Notes under the pieces: generated by a model
The model's database searches: none
What the model was told of the DNA's origin: nothing
What the model saw: the letters and a program-made list of their open reading frames with translations, nothing else
In this document: one piece after another, positions 1-8,629 of the stretch
How positions within the stretch are numbered: position 1 is the first letter of the stretch
How the letters are laid out: each line of letters opens with the position of its first letter
Made by a program: the position numbers and the translations under genes
Assembly (NCBI GenBank): GCA_965223675.1
Contig: OZ245013.1
Location: forward strand, 1,674,001-1,738,000
From: JAGQKC01 sp965223675
GTDB taxonomy: Bacteria > Nitrospirota > Nitrospiria > Nitrospirales > UBA8639
Length of the DNA stretch: 64,000 nt
Reading direction: 5' to 3'

Positions 1-908
1 CGCAGACCATCTTGTCCCATACCTGTCAGAACAACGGCTAACGCACGATCTCCATAGACTTGAGCAACCGACCGAAACAGCACATCCACCGCAGGACGAC
101 AAGAATTCTCCTGACGATCTTGATTCAACTCCAGTTGAATGAGATTCCTCTTTCTCACAACAACCATATGATAGTCACCTGGAGCAAGCCAGGCTTGTCC
201 AGGCTGAAGAGTGGCTCCCGCTACACCTTCATGAACAGGAATTTGACTCTTTGACGATAGTCGTTCACTCAAACATTTCGTGAAGACTGGAGGCATATGC
301 TGAACAATGACAATAGGTACCGGAAAATCTTTTGGGAACAACGGAAGAACTTCCGCGAGCGCGTTAGGCCCTCCGGTTGACACACCAATCGCGACCACAT
401 CGATGCGAGCCTGAAAACCTTTGACTTTTGAAGCAATCGACGAAGTTCTCTGTGTTTTTGTTGGAACAGACAAAGAATCTGCTGCCTGAGAAGCACAACG
501 GATAGAACAGTGCGCTTTAATCTTCGGGATAAGCTCTTGACGAACGCACTGCATGGCCAATGCCGCACTTTTCATGTTTGTCGGCTTGGTCACATAATCA
601 TTGGCACCATAGGATAGCGCTTCGAGTGTTTCGCGCGCTGCGTGTTGACTCAAGCCACTAAACATGATGACAGGAAGAGACGTATGGGACTTTCGGATTT
701 CTTTCACAGCCATCAGACCATTCATTTCTGGCATCTCGATATCCATGGTCACCACATCAGGCTTCAGTTGTTCAATCATCGATAAAGCGATTTTTCCTGT
801 GGCAGCCTTACCAACGACTTCCAACATCGGATCTTTACATAACTCATTAGAGAGGATGTGACGAATCACCATGGAATCATCCACTACCAGCACTCGAATT
901 TTAGACAT
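1..908 (-). CDS. cheB: Protein-glutamate methylesterase CheB, second copy (3' end cut by window edge)
   Basis: This is a chemotaxis response regulator methylesterase, which removes methyl groups from chemoreceptors when phosphorylated by CheA. The frame is open from ATG at 908 to the left edge (302 codons), so the C-terminus is missing. The N-terminal receiver has the acidic pair D10/D11, phospho-acceptor D56 (TMDIEMP) and K108 (VTKP). The C-terminal esterase shows the Ser motif GVSTGG, the His motif QHMPP and, right at the edge, the Asp motif GMGQDG, so all three catalytic positions are present. It lies downstream of the tandem Hpt gene and is distinct in sequence from the complete CheB at 2774-3835. 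The start is ATG with a purine-rich stretch upstream (aagggattgg). Confidence 0.93.
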   Translation of the reverse strand, partial: MSKIRVLVVDDSMVIRHILSNELCKDPMLEVVGKAATGKIALSMIEQLKPDVVTMDIEMPEMNGLMAVKEIRKSHTSLPVIMFSGLSQHAARETLEALSYGANDYVTKPTNMKSAALAMQCVRQELIPKIKAHCSIRCASQAADSLSVPTKTQRTSSIASKVKGFQARIDVVAIGVSTGGPNALAEVLPLFPKDFPVPIVIVQHMPPVFTKCLSERLSSKSQIPVHEGVAGATLQPGQAWLAPGDYHMVVVRKRNLIQLELNQDRQENSCRPAVDVLFRSVAQVYGDRALAVVLTGMGQDGL

Positions 909-1262
909 CAAACCAATCCCTTAAGAGCAATACGATACGTTAAACAAGAAAGAGTCGATAAGGAACGATACATACATCGATCATTTTCTTAAATTTTTCG
1001 GTTCACGATATTTTCTCTGACGTTTTCTATCAGACATTTTTCAGATAAGATGAATCGCCGCACTATGGCAGTTCTAAAAAGCAAGATCATGACGGGCTCT
1101 CTTCGACTCTGTCCCTCTACCTTCCGTTTTAATGCGATTTTCTTCCTCACATGTCAAAGCAAACCCTTGAGCATCTCAAGGGAATTTTCTCCATCCACTC
1201 CCAACTGGTTGTAGACACGTTTTCATGATTTCTTCTTGGAGTTCGGATCCGTTTGATTTTCT
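909..1262. other. Non-coding gap between Hpt gene and second cheB
   Basis: About 350 bases without a credible reading frame. It must hold the leader of the second cheB and the 3' end of the Hpt transcript. I see no convincing promoter box or terminator stem. Confidence 0.5.
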
Positions 1263-2246
1263 CTATATTCCCACCCAGGCTGGTCTAGGAACAGTTTTCA
1301 AATCGGTAAAATTAGAAAACACGGCCTGCCCCCATTTCATTGACTGGATCCCAGCACTATTTTGGGAAAGTGCAGTAAGTTGAGCTTTAAGCTGACTGTA
1401 GTCATCGCTACCATCATCTCGATTCTGCTTAATACTCTCCAACATCTTTCGTATGGCATCCACCATGTTAAGAAGCGCATCCTTTCTACAAGACGTTAAG
1501 ACAACTTCGCCATCACGAATTCGACAGAGCAATGTCTCAGCACTCGTTGCTAGACTTTCGAGACTTTCATATCCTAGGAATGCACAGGTGCCTTTGATTG
1601 TATGGATCGTTGTAAAAATATTAGACAGTGTCCTTTCCTCTGGCGTTTGCTCTAGGTTCATCAAGTTACGCTCGACTTGCATAAGATTCTCCATACTCTC
1701 CTCCAGGAACTCCGCCACGGCCTCGTATAAGTCCGACTCAGCCACTACATCCTCCCGGACTCTATCTCCATAGTGTGCATTCGTGGCAATCGACGCGGAA
1801 AAATCTTGGTGATGACGTGAACATGCTTCATGGTTAGCTTCTGGCAGCTCTGCAGCAACACTCTTGCCTAACTGCACAGCCGTCAACTGGGCTTTAAGAT
1901 CAAGATAGTCTTGCTCCCCATCAGCTCCATCTCGCTCAATACATGTAAACATATGTCGGAATGCCTCGACCATATTTACGAGAACGTTTTTCATTTCTAA
2001 ACTCAGGATGAGATCACCATTATCTATTTCGCTGAGAAGAGCTTCACTTCGATGCGCTAAGCTTTCCAGCTTGGCAAACCCCAGAAACATACTGGAACCT
2101 TTGATGGTACGAATTGCACGAAACATTCTAGAGAGTATTCTCTGATCTGATTTATCCTTGAGATCAATGATATCGTGTTCGAGCTGAATCAGGACTTCTT
2201 CACTCTCAACTAAAAATTCTGAGACGGCTGTATTCATATCACACAT
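1263..2246 (-). CDS. Tandem Hpt-domain protein, first domain lacking its histidine
   Basis: This protein has two CheA P1-like histidine phosphotransfer domains (about residues 1-125 and 170-300) and no kinase, dimerization or CheW-like domain. The second domain has the normal motif IHTIKGTCAFLG with H215 as the phospho-acceptor. The first has IRTIKGSSMFLG, so R46 occupies the histidine position; the codon is CGT, one transition from CAT. Surrounding residues (F42, K49, G50, F54, LESLA) are kept, so the fold is probably intact. Known Hpt proteins relay phosphate between a kinase and receivers; CheA, CheY, two CheBs and two further receiver proteins are encoded nearby. ATG at 2246 and ATG at 2237 are both possible starts, and neither has a clear ribosome site. 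The partner is unknown. Confidence 0.85.
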   Translation of the reverse strand: MCDMNTAVSEFLVESEEVLIQLEHDIIDLKDKSDQRILSRMFRAIRTIKGSSMFLGFAKLESLAHRSEALLSEIDNGDLILSLEMKNVLVNMVEAFRHMFTCIERDGADGEQDYLDLKAQLTAVQLGKSVAAELPEANHEACSRHHQDFSASIATNAHYGDRVREDVVAESDLYEAVAEFLEESMENLMQVERNLMNLEQTPEERTLSNIFTTIHTIKGTCAFLGYESLESLATSAETLLCRIRDGEVVLTSCRKDALLNMVDAIRKMLESIKQNRDDGSDDYSQLKAQLTALSQNSAGIQSMKWGQAVFSNFTDLKTVPRPAWVGI

Positions 2247-2773
2247 ATTGGTAGTACCATTCAGACGTCATGCCAACCCAAAGTTAGCGCTTGATAGACG
2301 TGCATGACCAAGCGATCCAAGAAGCTCTTCTTAAAAATGGACCCACTTCCTAAAAATTTAGGAGCCTGTAGCATCTATCGGAGAAAAGTTACGTAAAGTT
2401 AAGAATCTCACAAAAAAAGAAAACAACATCACCTACTGATAGTACTTTCTAGAGTCTCTAGGCAAGAGTTGCCGAGTGGCATTGCGAGGATTTCCGGACG
2501 AGTATATACCTTCAAAAAACACTATGTGAAAAAAAGTCATGCTCGAACGCTCTGTAGCACGACGCTGTTAACACGCTATGTATAGATCACGGTCTCAACT
2601 TCGCCCAATCAAGATTCAGGAGTCATCTCTTATGTAACGAAACACTTACCACGTAGCCACGCAAGACGTAGACACGTGAGACCTCATACGGACCGACATT
2701 TCTTGGTATGCGTGTACCTTGCATAGGCTGAGGCACACCTTCTTTCTTTTGCTTTTATAGGAGGGCTCTCAGA
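2247..2773. other. 527-base non-coding gap upstream of the Hpt gene
   Basis: No credible frame is present. It contains a weak sigma-28-like promoter candidate at 2375-2401. The rest could hold the cheB 3' end or a small RNA, but I can show neither. Confidence 0.5.
2375..2401 (-). promoter_or_regulatory. Possible sigma-28 (FliA) promoter for the Hpt gene
   Basis: On the minus strand TAACTTTA, 11 bases, TCCGATAG. Against TAAAGTTT-N11-GCCGATAA this is 5/8 and 6/8 with the exact spacing. The Hpt start is about 120 bases downstream. This is a weak match. Confidence 0.35.
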
Positions 2774-3835
2774 CTATGAGACCGTCTTTAAATGCGTGAG
2801 CATTGCTGAAGGCAAATCTGACAAAGGCAAGATTTTATCGACTCCACCAGCCTTGATAGCCTCTTTTGGCATACCAAAGACCACACATGACGCTTCATCT
2901 TGAGCAAGGTTAAACCCCCCGGCTTTTTTCATTTCGAGCATTCCTGCAGCGCCATCATTTCCCATCCCGGTCAAGATGACACCAAGACTATTAGCCCCGG
3001 CATAATGAGCAACTGAATGAAACATGGCATCAACCGATGGACGATGTCTGTTTACTGGAGGATTTTGATTAAGCGTCACATGATAGCGGGCCCCACTTCG
3101 TCGAAGTTCCATGTGATAGTTTCCTGGTGCCAGCAATGCCTGCCCCGGAATAACACTATCGCCTTCCTCAGCTTCCTTGACCCCGATCTGACAGACCTGA
3201 TTTAAGCGTTCCGCAAATGTTTTTGTAAACCGCTCTGGCATGTGTTGCGTAATCACAATAGGTGGGACACTCGACGGTAAAACTTCAAGCAATTCCTTTA
3301 GTGCTTCAGTTCCGCCAGTTGAAGCCCCGATTGCAATGATCGTATCTGTCGTTTTTATCATCGACGACTGTGTTGCGAGCTCACGTATACGATCTTGATT
3401 TACTGGAGACGGAGTTCGCTTCCGTACCGTTGCCGCCGCTGCGGCCTTCACCTTGTTCGTGATCGTCTCCGCTAGCTCCTCCAACCCATGTTGGACATCG
3501 ATCTTCGGCTTCGTAATAAAATCTACTGCGCCGATTTCCAACGCACGAAACGTCGTTTCGCATCCAGATTCCGTGAGAGAACTCACCATGATCACCGGCA
3601 TGGGGCGTGCCGACATCACTTTCTGCAAAAAAGTCAAGCCATCCATCTTGGGCATCTCAACATCAAGTGTGAGAACATCAGGATTCAGGCTCTTGATCTT
3701 GTCACGCGCGGCGTATGGGTCAGTCGCAGCTCCGACCACTTCGATTCCTGGATCTTGCGACAGCAACTCTGTCATAACCCCCCGTATTAATGCTGAGTCA
3801 TCCACGATGAGGACTCGTATCTTTTTCCCACTCAT
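2774..3835 (-). CDS. cheB: Protein-glutamate methylesterase CheB
   Basis: This is a full-length (353 aa) chemotaxis methylesterase and deamidase. The receiver (about 1-125) has VDDS near residues 11-14 and phospho-acceptor Asp in LTLDVEMPKMDG. The esterase domain (about 165-350) has the Ser motif GASTGG, the His motif TQHMPE and the Asp motif LTGMGNDG. It acts with CheR on receptor methylation and is third in a cheR-cheD-cheB group. The ATG at 3835 is preceded by a strong ribosome site (taggaggtaaggc). The junction with cheD holds a palindromic heptad tract. The gene is one of two cheB copies in the window. Confidence 0.97.
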   Translation of the reverse strand: MSGKKIRVLIVDDSALIRGVMTELLSQDPGIEVVGAATDPYAARDKIKSLNPDVLTLDVEMPKMDGLTFLQKVMSARPMPVIMVSSLTESGCETTFRALEIGAVDFITKPKIDVQHGLEELAETITNKVKAAAAATVRKRTPSPVNQDRIRELATQSSMIKTTDTIIAIGASTGGTEALKELLEVLPSSVPPIVITQHMPERFTKTFAERLNQVCQIGVKEAEEGDSVIPGQALLAPGNYHMELRRSGARYHVTLNQNPPVNRHRPSVDAMFHSVAHYAGANSLGVILTGMGNDGAAGMLEMKKAGGFNLAQDEASCVVFGMPKEAIKAGGVDKILPLSDLPSAMLTHLKTVS

Positions 3836-3854
3836 GCCTTACCTCCTAAATATC

Positions 3855-3951
3855 GTGAAAGGTAAAAAGTGAATCGTGACATAAAAGGTTTGACGTTTTT
3901 CATGTTTTATTTCTCACCGTTAACTTTTCACTTCTTACTTTTCACTCACGC
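3855..3951. repeat. Palindromic heptad tract, cheD/cheB junction
   Basis: A purine-rich arm (gtgaaaggtaaaaagtgaa) is followed by a pyrimidine-rich arm (cttttcacttcttactttt). The arms share 7-base phrases of the GTGAAAA type and are largely complementary. The right arm ends at the cheD stop. Confidence 0.7.
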
Positions 3952-4542
3952 CTAAAACAGCGTGACATCACCCGCAGTTGTCGTCGTTTGTAATGTCGAT
4001 TCGTATTGTTGTTCTTGTTGAACGATAGTCTGAGATTGAACACGGTCCAACTTCTTGAGCAGAACTTTTCCTGAATCCGTGAAATAATACACTTTCCTTG
4101 GACAGACATCTCCGACATCGGCCTTCATCGGAGGCATGCCTTCTTGCGCGAGATAGTCCAACGCCCAAGCAGCATTTTTTGCTCCAACGTCCATGCTGCC
4201 ATCATAGATTTTTCCTCCGCCGAATACCTTGGCTTCCAAACGGTTACGATGGCCGCCCCGACTCAGTATGCCGTTAATCAACATTTCCATCGCATAGCTA
4301 CCATATCGACCAGACTCCGCCCAGCTATCGTTGTCGTTCTTCCCACTCGGTGCCGCGAGCATAAAATGATTCATACCACCGACACCTGCCTGTGGATCTC
4401 TCAAACACACTGAAATACACGATCCCAAAACAGTATAGACCACCATAGGGGTATCACTTAAAAAATACTCCCCAGGCAAAATCACCGCAATTTCATGCGG
4501 AAATCGAGTATCGGTCATTCGTCTGATGTGGCCAAAATCCAT
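3952..4542 (-). CDS. cheD: Chemoreceptor glutamine deamidase CheD
   Basis: CheD deamidates receptor glutamines and in many species is regulated by CheC or CheY-P. The conserved catalytic pair is visible: C42 in LGSCIS and H59 in GGMNHF, 17 residues apart as in characterized CheD. Family motifs IAVILPGEYF, FGGG and YYFTDSGKV are also present. The protein is 196 aa; about 30 residues at the C-terminus are a Gln/Thr-rich tail ending in VTLF, which recurs at the end of the receptor-like protein at 14986-16131. The ATG at 4542 has GGAATTAAG just upstream; ATG at 4518 is an alternative. No CheC is encoded in the window. Confidence 0.95.
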   Translation of the reverse strand: MDFGHIRRMTDTRFPHEIAVILPGEYFLSDTPMVVYTVLGSCISVCLRDPQAGVGGMNHFMLAAPSGKNDNDSWAESGRYGSYAMEMLINGILSRGGHRNRLEAKVFGGGKIYDGSMDVGAKNAAWALDYLAQEGMPPMKADVGDVCPRKVYYFTDSGKVLLKKLDRVQSQTIVQQEQQYESTLQTTTTAGDVTLF

Positions 4543-4559
4543 CTTAATTCCAAGTAAAC

Positions 4560-4648
4560 AGTGAGGAGTGAAAAGTGAAAAGCACGGACATAAGCAAAAC
4601 CTCCCTCACCTTCCTTCCCTCTTACTTTTCACTCTATACTTTTTACTG
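4560..4648. repeat. Palindromic heptad tract, cheR/cheD junction
   Basis: The left arm is gtgaggagtgaaaagtgaaa and the right arm is cttacttttcactctatact plus ttttactg. The outer ends pair as CAGTgA/TTTTACTG. The right arm runs through the cheR stop codon. Confidence 0.7.
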
Positions 4649-5458
4649 TTTCTGATAAATCGTCGGCTGCACGTATGTAAAAGGATGATCCACCCACTGG
4701 AGACTTTCGGAATGTCCGATAAAGAGATAGCCACCTGGTTTCAGATATCGATAAAATTTGTGCACAAGGCGGGACTGCGTCTCGCGGTCAAAATAGATCA
4801 TGACATTTCGACAGAACACAAGATCCAAGGAAGTTCGAATAGGAAACTTCTCATCCATGAGATTGATTCGACGAAACCTGACTATATCAGTAATATGCCG
4901 CTTCACCTTTACTTGATTCGCACTCTCACCTTTTCCTCTCAGAAAGTGACGTCGCACCAGCGTTGAATCCAAACCTGCTATTCGTTCTTGATCATAGATA
5001 CCAGCGGCCGCTTTCGCGAGGACTCGAGTAGAAATATCAGAGGCCAATACCTTGAAATCCCATTGCGACGGATTCGATACCGCATCATACAACGTCATGG
5101 CGATCGTATAAGGTTCCTCACCCGATGATGAGGCGGAAGACCAAATCCGAATGTGTTTCATCTCTTCAAGAGAAGGAATGATTTCGTCTCGCAAGAAATC
5201 AAAATGCACGGGTTCTCGAAAAAAATCCGTCTTGTTAGTGGAGACGAGATCCAGAAGATTTGTTAGTTCTTCTTGTCCAGCATCTCCACGTACATAATCG
5301 AGATAGTCTTGATACGATGATAATTCCAGCGCACGCAGTCGTTTACCGAGTCGCGAAACGAGTAAGGTCTTCTTGTCACCACTCAGTGTAATCCCGACCT
5401 GTTCATAGATGAACGCTTGGAATTGGGTATATTCGGTTTCAGTTATGGTTGCACTCAT
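4643..5458 (-). CDS. cheR: Chemotaxis protein methyltransferase CheR
   Basis: CheR transfers methyl groups from S-adenosylmethionine to receptor glutamates. An N-terminal helical domain (about 1-75) is followed by the methyltransferase domain with the SAM motif ASSSGEEPYTIAM, the LVFCRNVMIYFD motif and GHSESL. The frame stays open upstream to 5626, but that extension (starting MLERWIEPPS) is unlike CheR. The ATG at 5458 (MSATITETEY) gives a family-length 271-aa protein, so I chose it. It is first of cheR-cheD-cheB and separated from the upstream heme-protein gene by a terminator. Both receptors upstream end in a CheR-docking type pentapeptide. Confidence 0.95.
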   Translation of the reverse strand: MSATITETEYTQFQAFIYEQVGITLSGDKKTLLVSRLGKRLRALELSSYQDYLDYVRGDAGQEELTNLLDLVSTNKTDFFREPVHFDFLRDEIIPSLEEMKHIRIWSSASSSGEEPYTIAMTLYDAVSNPSQWDFKVLASDISTRVLAKAAAGIYDQERIAGLDSTLVRRHFLRGKGESANQVKVKRHITDIVRFRRINLMDEKFPIRTSLDLVFCRNVMIYFDRETQSRLVHKFYRYLKPGGYLFIGHSESLQWVDHPFTYVQPTIYQKQ

Positions 5459-5635
5459 TCTTCGTTGTCTTTCGTGATATAACGCTCGTAAATTGTGAAT
5501 GATGAAAAGTAAATACTCAGAAGTAGAAAAAACAAAGAACGTAGAAATGCATTGTTCGCATGTTTCACTCTCACTCTTTGACTGCTCAAAGCTTGCTGAC
5601 GGTGGCTCAATCCACCGCTCTAGCATACGAATGCT

Positions 5636-5662
5636 ATATCGGTCAGTAGGGTAGAATAATGA
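5636..5662 (-). promoter_or_regulatory. Weak sigma-28-like promoter candidate for cheR
   Basis: On the minus strand TCATTATT, 11 bases, ACCGATAT. The spacing is exact and the -10 half is 6/8 against GCCGATAA, but the -35 half is only 4/8. Confidence 0.3.
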
Positions 5663-5686
5663 ACAATCTCTACAAAAGGGTTAAGC

Positions 5687-5720
5687 AGTGAGTGAGTGAG
5701 TGAGTGAGTGAGTGAGTGAG
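5687..5720. repeat. Tetranucleotide repeat (AGTG) x 8.5
   Basis: A perfect 34-base run of AGTG in the leader region upstream of cheR. Runs like this can change length by slippage. It lies about 25 bases upstream of the weak promoter candidate, so a length change would not shift a reading frame. Confidence 0.95.
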
Positions 5721-5872
5721 CAAACAGTAAGAAAGATTTCAGGAAGCCCAATGAAGCAAAACAAGGGTGTATGGATGAATTGTCTTATACTTGTTGTTTT
5801 TGCATTTTCTTCAATAACAACAAGGCAAGGATCTCATTGAGCTTGCACATCAGGCGAGGATTACTAAGCAAA

Positions 5873-5912
5873 AAAAAAGGTGCCAGGAGAATTTTCTCCT
5901 GGCACCTTTTTT
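5873..5912 (-). terminator. Strong bidirectional rho-independent terminator
   Basis: A perfect 13-bp stem GGTGCCAGGAGAA / TTCTCCTGGCACC with a 2-base loop, flanked by A-run and T-run. It lies 26 bases after the stop of the heme protein gene and separates it from cheR. The symmetry means it would also work on the other strand. Confidence 0.93.
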
Positions 5913-5938
5913 AAGCACGATGTAAAAGACGTTCGAAC

Positions 5939-6478
5939 TTATTTCATGCGTACGACAATCGCACCCATGAAATCACCTTTTTTCCAATCTTTTTTGGCAG
6001 TTTTTGGATGTTTGTTATGGCAGTCTGCACAGCCATCCACAATCGCGTAATCAGCCGACATCCCGACGGTTTTCCCACCATCCTCGAAGGTGATCACTTT
6101 CTTTTTGCCTCCGGCCAACTCCGCAAGCGCCTTTTTTTCTGCATCGCTTTTTGGAGCATTAGACTTATAAAGCGGATCGGTTCCCACCAACCCTAGCTCA
6201 AAGTCGTTAATCTCGGCGCCTACAGCCTTGACAAATTGCGCGGGCAGCATGATTGCGTGATCAGCCTTTGCCCAATCTTCCGTAGGGTTTACTCCACCCT
6301 TCTTGGCTTTGCCGATGACGCCCTTCACATACACCGTTCGCGCAGCCTTGGCCGTCGCCAAAATGTACTCAGCCGCTTTGGACGTCGTCATGTCGGCTGC
6401 TTGACTTGAAGGAATAATTAACGCCATTCCTACCACAAACGCACAGGCCCCGGTCGAAACACCTAACCAACTCTTCAT
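5939..6478 (-). CDS. Periplasmic c-type heme protein of the DUF3365 (Tll0287-like) family
   Basis: A 179-aa exported protein. A signal peptide (about 1-27, ending SSQA) precedes a soluble domain. One covalent heme site is visible, C150-A-D-C153-H154, followed by a Lys-rich stretch and the family-typical ending GDFMGAIVVRMK. Known members of this fold (Tll0287) bind one heme c in a PAS-like domain. The neighbouring chemoreceptor at 6759-8546 carries the same kind of domain with its own CxxCH, which suggests a redox or gas-sensing role in taxis (inference). The start is ATG with a strong site aaaggagggggtg. The gene ends in its own strong terminator. Confidence 0.88.
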   Translation of the reverse strand: MKSWLGVSTGACAFVVGMALIIPSSQAADMTTSKAAEYILATAKAARTVYVKGVIGKAKKGGVNPTEDWAKADHAIMLPAQFVKAVGAEINDFELGLVGTDPLYKSNAPKSDAEKKALAELAGGKKKVITFEDGGKTVGMSADYAIVDGCADCHNKHPKTAKKDWKKGDFMGAIVVRMK

Positions 6479-6542
6479 AACACCCCCTCCTTTAGAGCGA
6501 TGATAATAATGGCTAAGGAAACGTTCCTATGCTTGCGAAGCT

Positions 6543-6571
6543 ACAGTAGCTCACAGCACTACGTAAGTCAA
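6543..6571 (-). promoter_or_regulatory. Weak sigma-70-like promoter candidate for the heme protein
   Basis: On the minus strand TTGACT, 17 bases, TACTGT. The -35 is good and the -10 poor. It lies 65-93 bases before the start codon. Confidence 0.25.
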
Positions 6572-6707
6572 TCATTAAGGATGGAATACAGGAGGGGATT
6601 GACGCGAGACCAGGGACGGGATGCGTGAACTGCTAGGTGATCGACTGAAGAGAAAATACCGAAAAATCAGGAGAATAGGCGGGAAACGCCAAACATAAGC
6701 TTTACAC

Positions 6708-6733
6708 CATATGTCTGCCGCATATGTCTGCCG
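6708..6733. repeat. 13-base tandem duplication between receptor and heme genes
   Basis: catatgtctgccg occurs twice head to tail. Flanking phrases (ggcgggaaacgcc and cgcttcccgctttac) form a loose inverted pair resembling the heptad tracts. Confidence 0.7.
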
Positions 6734-6758
6734 CTTCCCGCTTTACATTTATGATCTT

Positions 6759-8546
6759 TTAGAATTCTTCGAAAAAGTCATCATCGTTCTGTCGACGATC
6801 GTGTCCATTGCTAGCACCAACGGTTGCGAGTTCCGGTTTAGCTGCTGAGCTTGTCGGCTTTGACGGCTGACTCTTGGACTGAACCGCTGATTTCGGTGAA
6901 CCTCCAGTGCCAGAACGCGCCGATGATGCTTGAGACACGACTTTGGCTCCACCAGTCTTCGCCTTATCCTCGACTTTAAAAAATGCAATTTGGTCTCGAA
7001 GATCAACCGCTTGTTGTTCCATCGCCTGTGAAGCGGCGGTCGTTTCTTCCACAAGGGCGGCATTCTGCTGAGTGGATTGATCCATCTGAATCACGGCCTT
7101 GTTCACCTGATCGATCCCTGCCGCTTGCTCTTGCGACGCTGCGCTAATTTCTGAAATGATATCCGTCACTCGTTTCACCGAGTTTACGATTTCATCTAAT
7201 GTCTGGCCCGACTCATTGACCAAATCACTCCCATCACTAACTTTCTGCACCGATTCATTGATCAAGGCTTTGATCTCTTTTGCCGCGGTGGCTGATCGGC
7301 CAGCTAGGTTGCGCACTTCTGACGCCACCACCGCAAACCCACGACCCTGTTCACCAGCCCGGGCAGCTTCTACCGCCGCATTCAAGGCCAACAAATTCGT
7401 CTGAAAGGCAATTTCATCAATAACATTGATAATATCCGCGATTTTCTTACTGCTCTTGTTGATTTCATCCATCGCCTCTACGGCTTTTTCTGTGACCGAA
7501 CCGCCTTTTTCCGCCACCTCGCGAGCAGCCACGGCCAATTGATTGGCCTGCTTGGCATTGTCGGCATTCTGTTTAATCGTGGAGGTCATTTCCTCCATTG
7601 AGGCGCTGGTCTCCTCCAGTGAACCAGCTTGCTGTGAGGTTCGCTGAGCCAGATCCGATGTTCCGGCATTGATTTCACTCGTGCCAGTCGTGATCGTATT
7701 CACAGCATCTTTTACCTGCTTCATCACTTCGTTCACACGATTAAACATGGCATTAAACGAATCTCCCGCACGACCTATTTCATCCTGCGACATGACCTGT
7801 GTTCGGACGGTTAAATCACCTTCGCGCGCTTGAGAGGCGACAGATTCAAGACTGTGCATTGGCGTTAGGACTAATTTATTGATCATAAGATACAAGAGAC
7901 CGACCATGAATAAGCCGACTGCGAGAATTCCGAAATAGACATGCGAGAGATTGCTATCCAATTGAGCCAACGGCGCATCCATTGGAATCTGTACGGACAC
8001 GGCCCCCAGCATATCCCCAACTTGTTTGCCTTCATGGCAGTTGACACAGGCTTTGACACTAGCCAGGTCTGGTGTGGCTCGACGATACATCATTTGGCCA
8101 TTGACACTTTCAGCTCGGGCAAATTCCTTTTCTCCTGCAGCAAGAGCCTGTACAGCATCCTTTTCAAACGCATCTTGAGGAGCATTCTTTGGGTTCAACG
8201 GTTGTGCACTGATCACTCGAGAATTAAACACGCCTTCTTTTGCCAACGTTTCAGACGTCTCTCGGGTAAATGTAGCAGGAAAAGGAATGGTGTCTGGGGC
8301 ACTGTGGTCAATCCCGGTCTTCATGCCATTTTTCTTGGCCTTCACGACAAAGTTCTTGGCTACATAGGCTCTGGTGACCTGAATCTGCTTCTGGACAATT
8401 TTGGCCTGATCGGCCAGTACGCGTTCAAGGTCTGCTTGCAATTGATTTCCCAACATCCAGGCCCCACCACCCAACAGACTGGCGAACGCGATCATCATGG
8501 CAATCATGACTTTTGGTCCAATTCCTAAACGGTTCCACTGAAACAT
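6759..8546 (-). CDS. Methyl-accepting chemotaxis protein with heme-binding DUF3365 sensor
   Basis: A 595-aa transmembrane chemoreceptor. TM1 is about residues 13-33, the periplasmic sensor about 34-203 and TM2 about 204-224, followed by HAMP (about 225-280) and a long signalling coiled coil. Its hairpin has the conserved stretch around DEIAFQTNLLALNAAVEAA. The sensor carries a c-type heme site C167-V-N-C170-H171 and ends GDMLGAVSVQIPM, like the soluble heme protein next to it. The C-terminus is a Ser/Ala/Pro linker ending FFEEF, matching the CheR/CheB tether pattern x-[FWYH]-x-x-[FWYH]. The ligand is probably redox state or a gas at the heme (inference). The start is ATG with an aaggggggc site. 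Confidence 0.93.
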   Translation of the reverse strand: MFQWNRLGIGPKVMIAMMIAFASLLGGGAWMLGNQLQADLERVLADQAKIVQKQIQVTRAYVAKNFVVKAKKNGMKTGIDHSAPDTIPFPATFTRETSETLAKEGVFNSRVISAQPLNPKNAPQDAFEKDAVQALAAGEKEFARAESVNGQMMYRRATPDLASVKACVNCHEGKQVGDMLGAVSVQIPMDAPLAQLDSNLSHVYFGILAVGLFMVGLLYLMINKLVLTPMHSLESVASQAREGDLTVRTQVMSQDEIGRAGDSFNAMFNRVNEVMKQVKDAVNTITTGTSEINAGTSDLAQRTSQQAGSLEETSASMEEMTSTIKQNADNAKQANQLAVAAREVAEKGGSVTEKAVEAMDEINKSSKKIADIINVIDEIAFQTNLLALNAAVEAARAGEQGRGFAVVASEVRNLAGRSATAAKEIKALINESVQKVSDGSDLVNESGQTLDEIVNSVKRVTDIISEISAASQEQAAGIDQVNKAVIQMDQSTQQNAALVEETTAASQAMEQQAVDLRDQIAFFKVEDKAKTGGAKVVSQASSARSGTGGSPKSAVQSKSQPSKPTSSAAKPELATVGASNGHDRRQNDDDFFEEF

Positions 8547-8629
8547 TTGCCCCCCCTTTTACAAGAAAGTTAAAAGCATATATCTACTCTGTATGTCTGA
8601 CCTTTATACGTTTCCCATTGTACGACTTC

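Larger units (their letters stand above)
5459..5938. other. Non-coding region upstream of cheR
   Basis: About 480 bases. It holds the terminator of the heme-protein gene at the right, a tetranucleotide repeat in the middle and a weak sigma-28-like candidate nearer cheR. The open frame over 5459-5626 is probably untranslated leader. Confidence 0.6.

Noticed and set aside
2471..2480. gccgagtggc, which resembles a tRNA D-arm (Leu/Ser type)
   Set aside because: No acceptor stem, anticodon arm or proper T-arm can be built around it.
3855..3951. CRISPR-like interpretation of the repeated junction tracts
   Set aside because: Units are 7 bases, contiguous and inverted; there are no spacers and no cas genes.
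5459..5626. N-terminal extension of CheR (MLERWIEPPS...)
   Set aside because: Not similar to CheR; the ATG at 5458 gives the normal family length.
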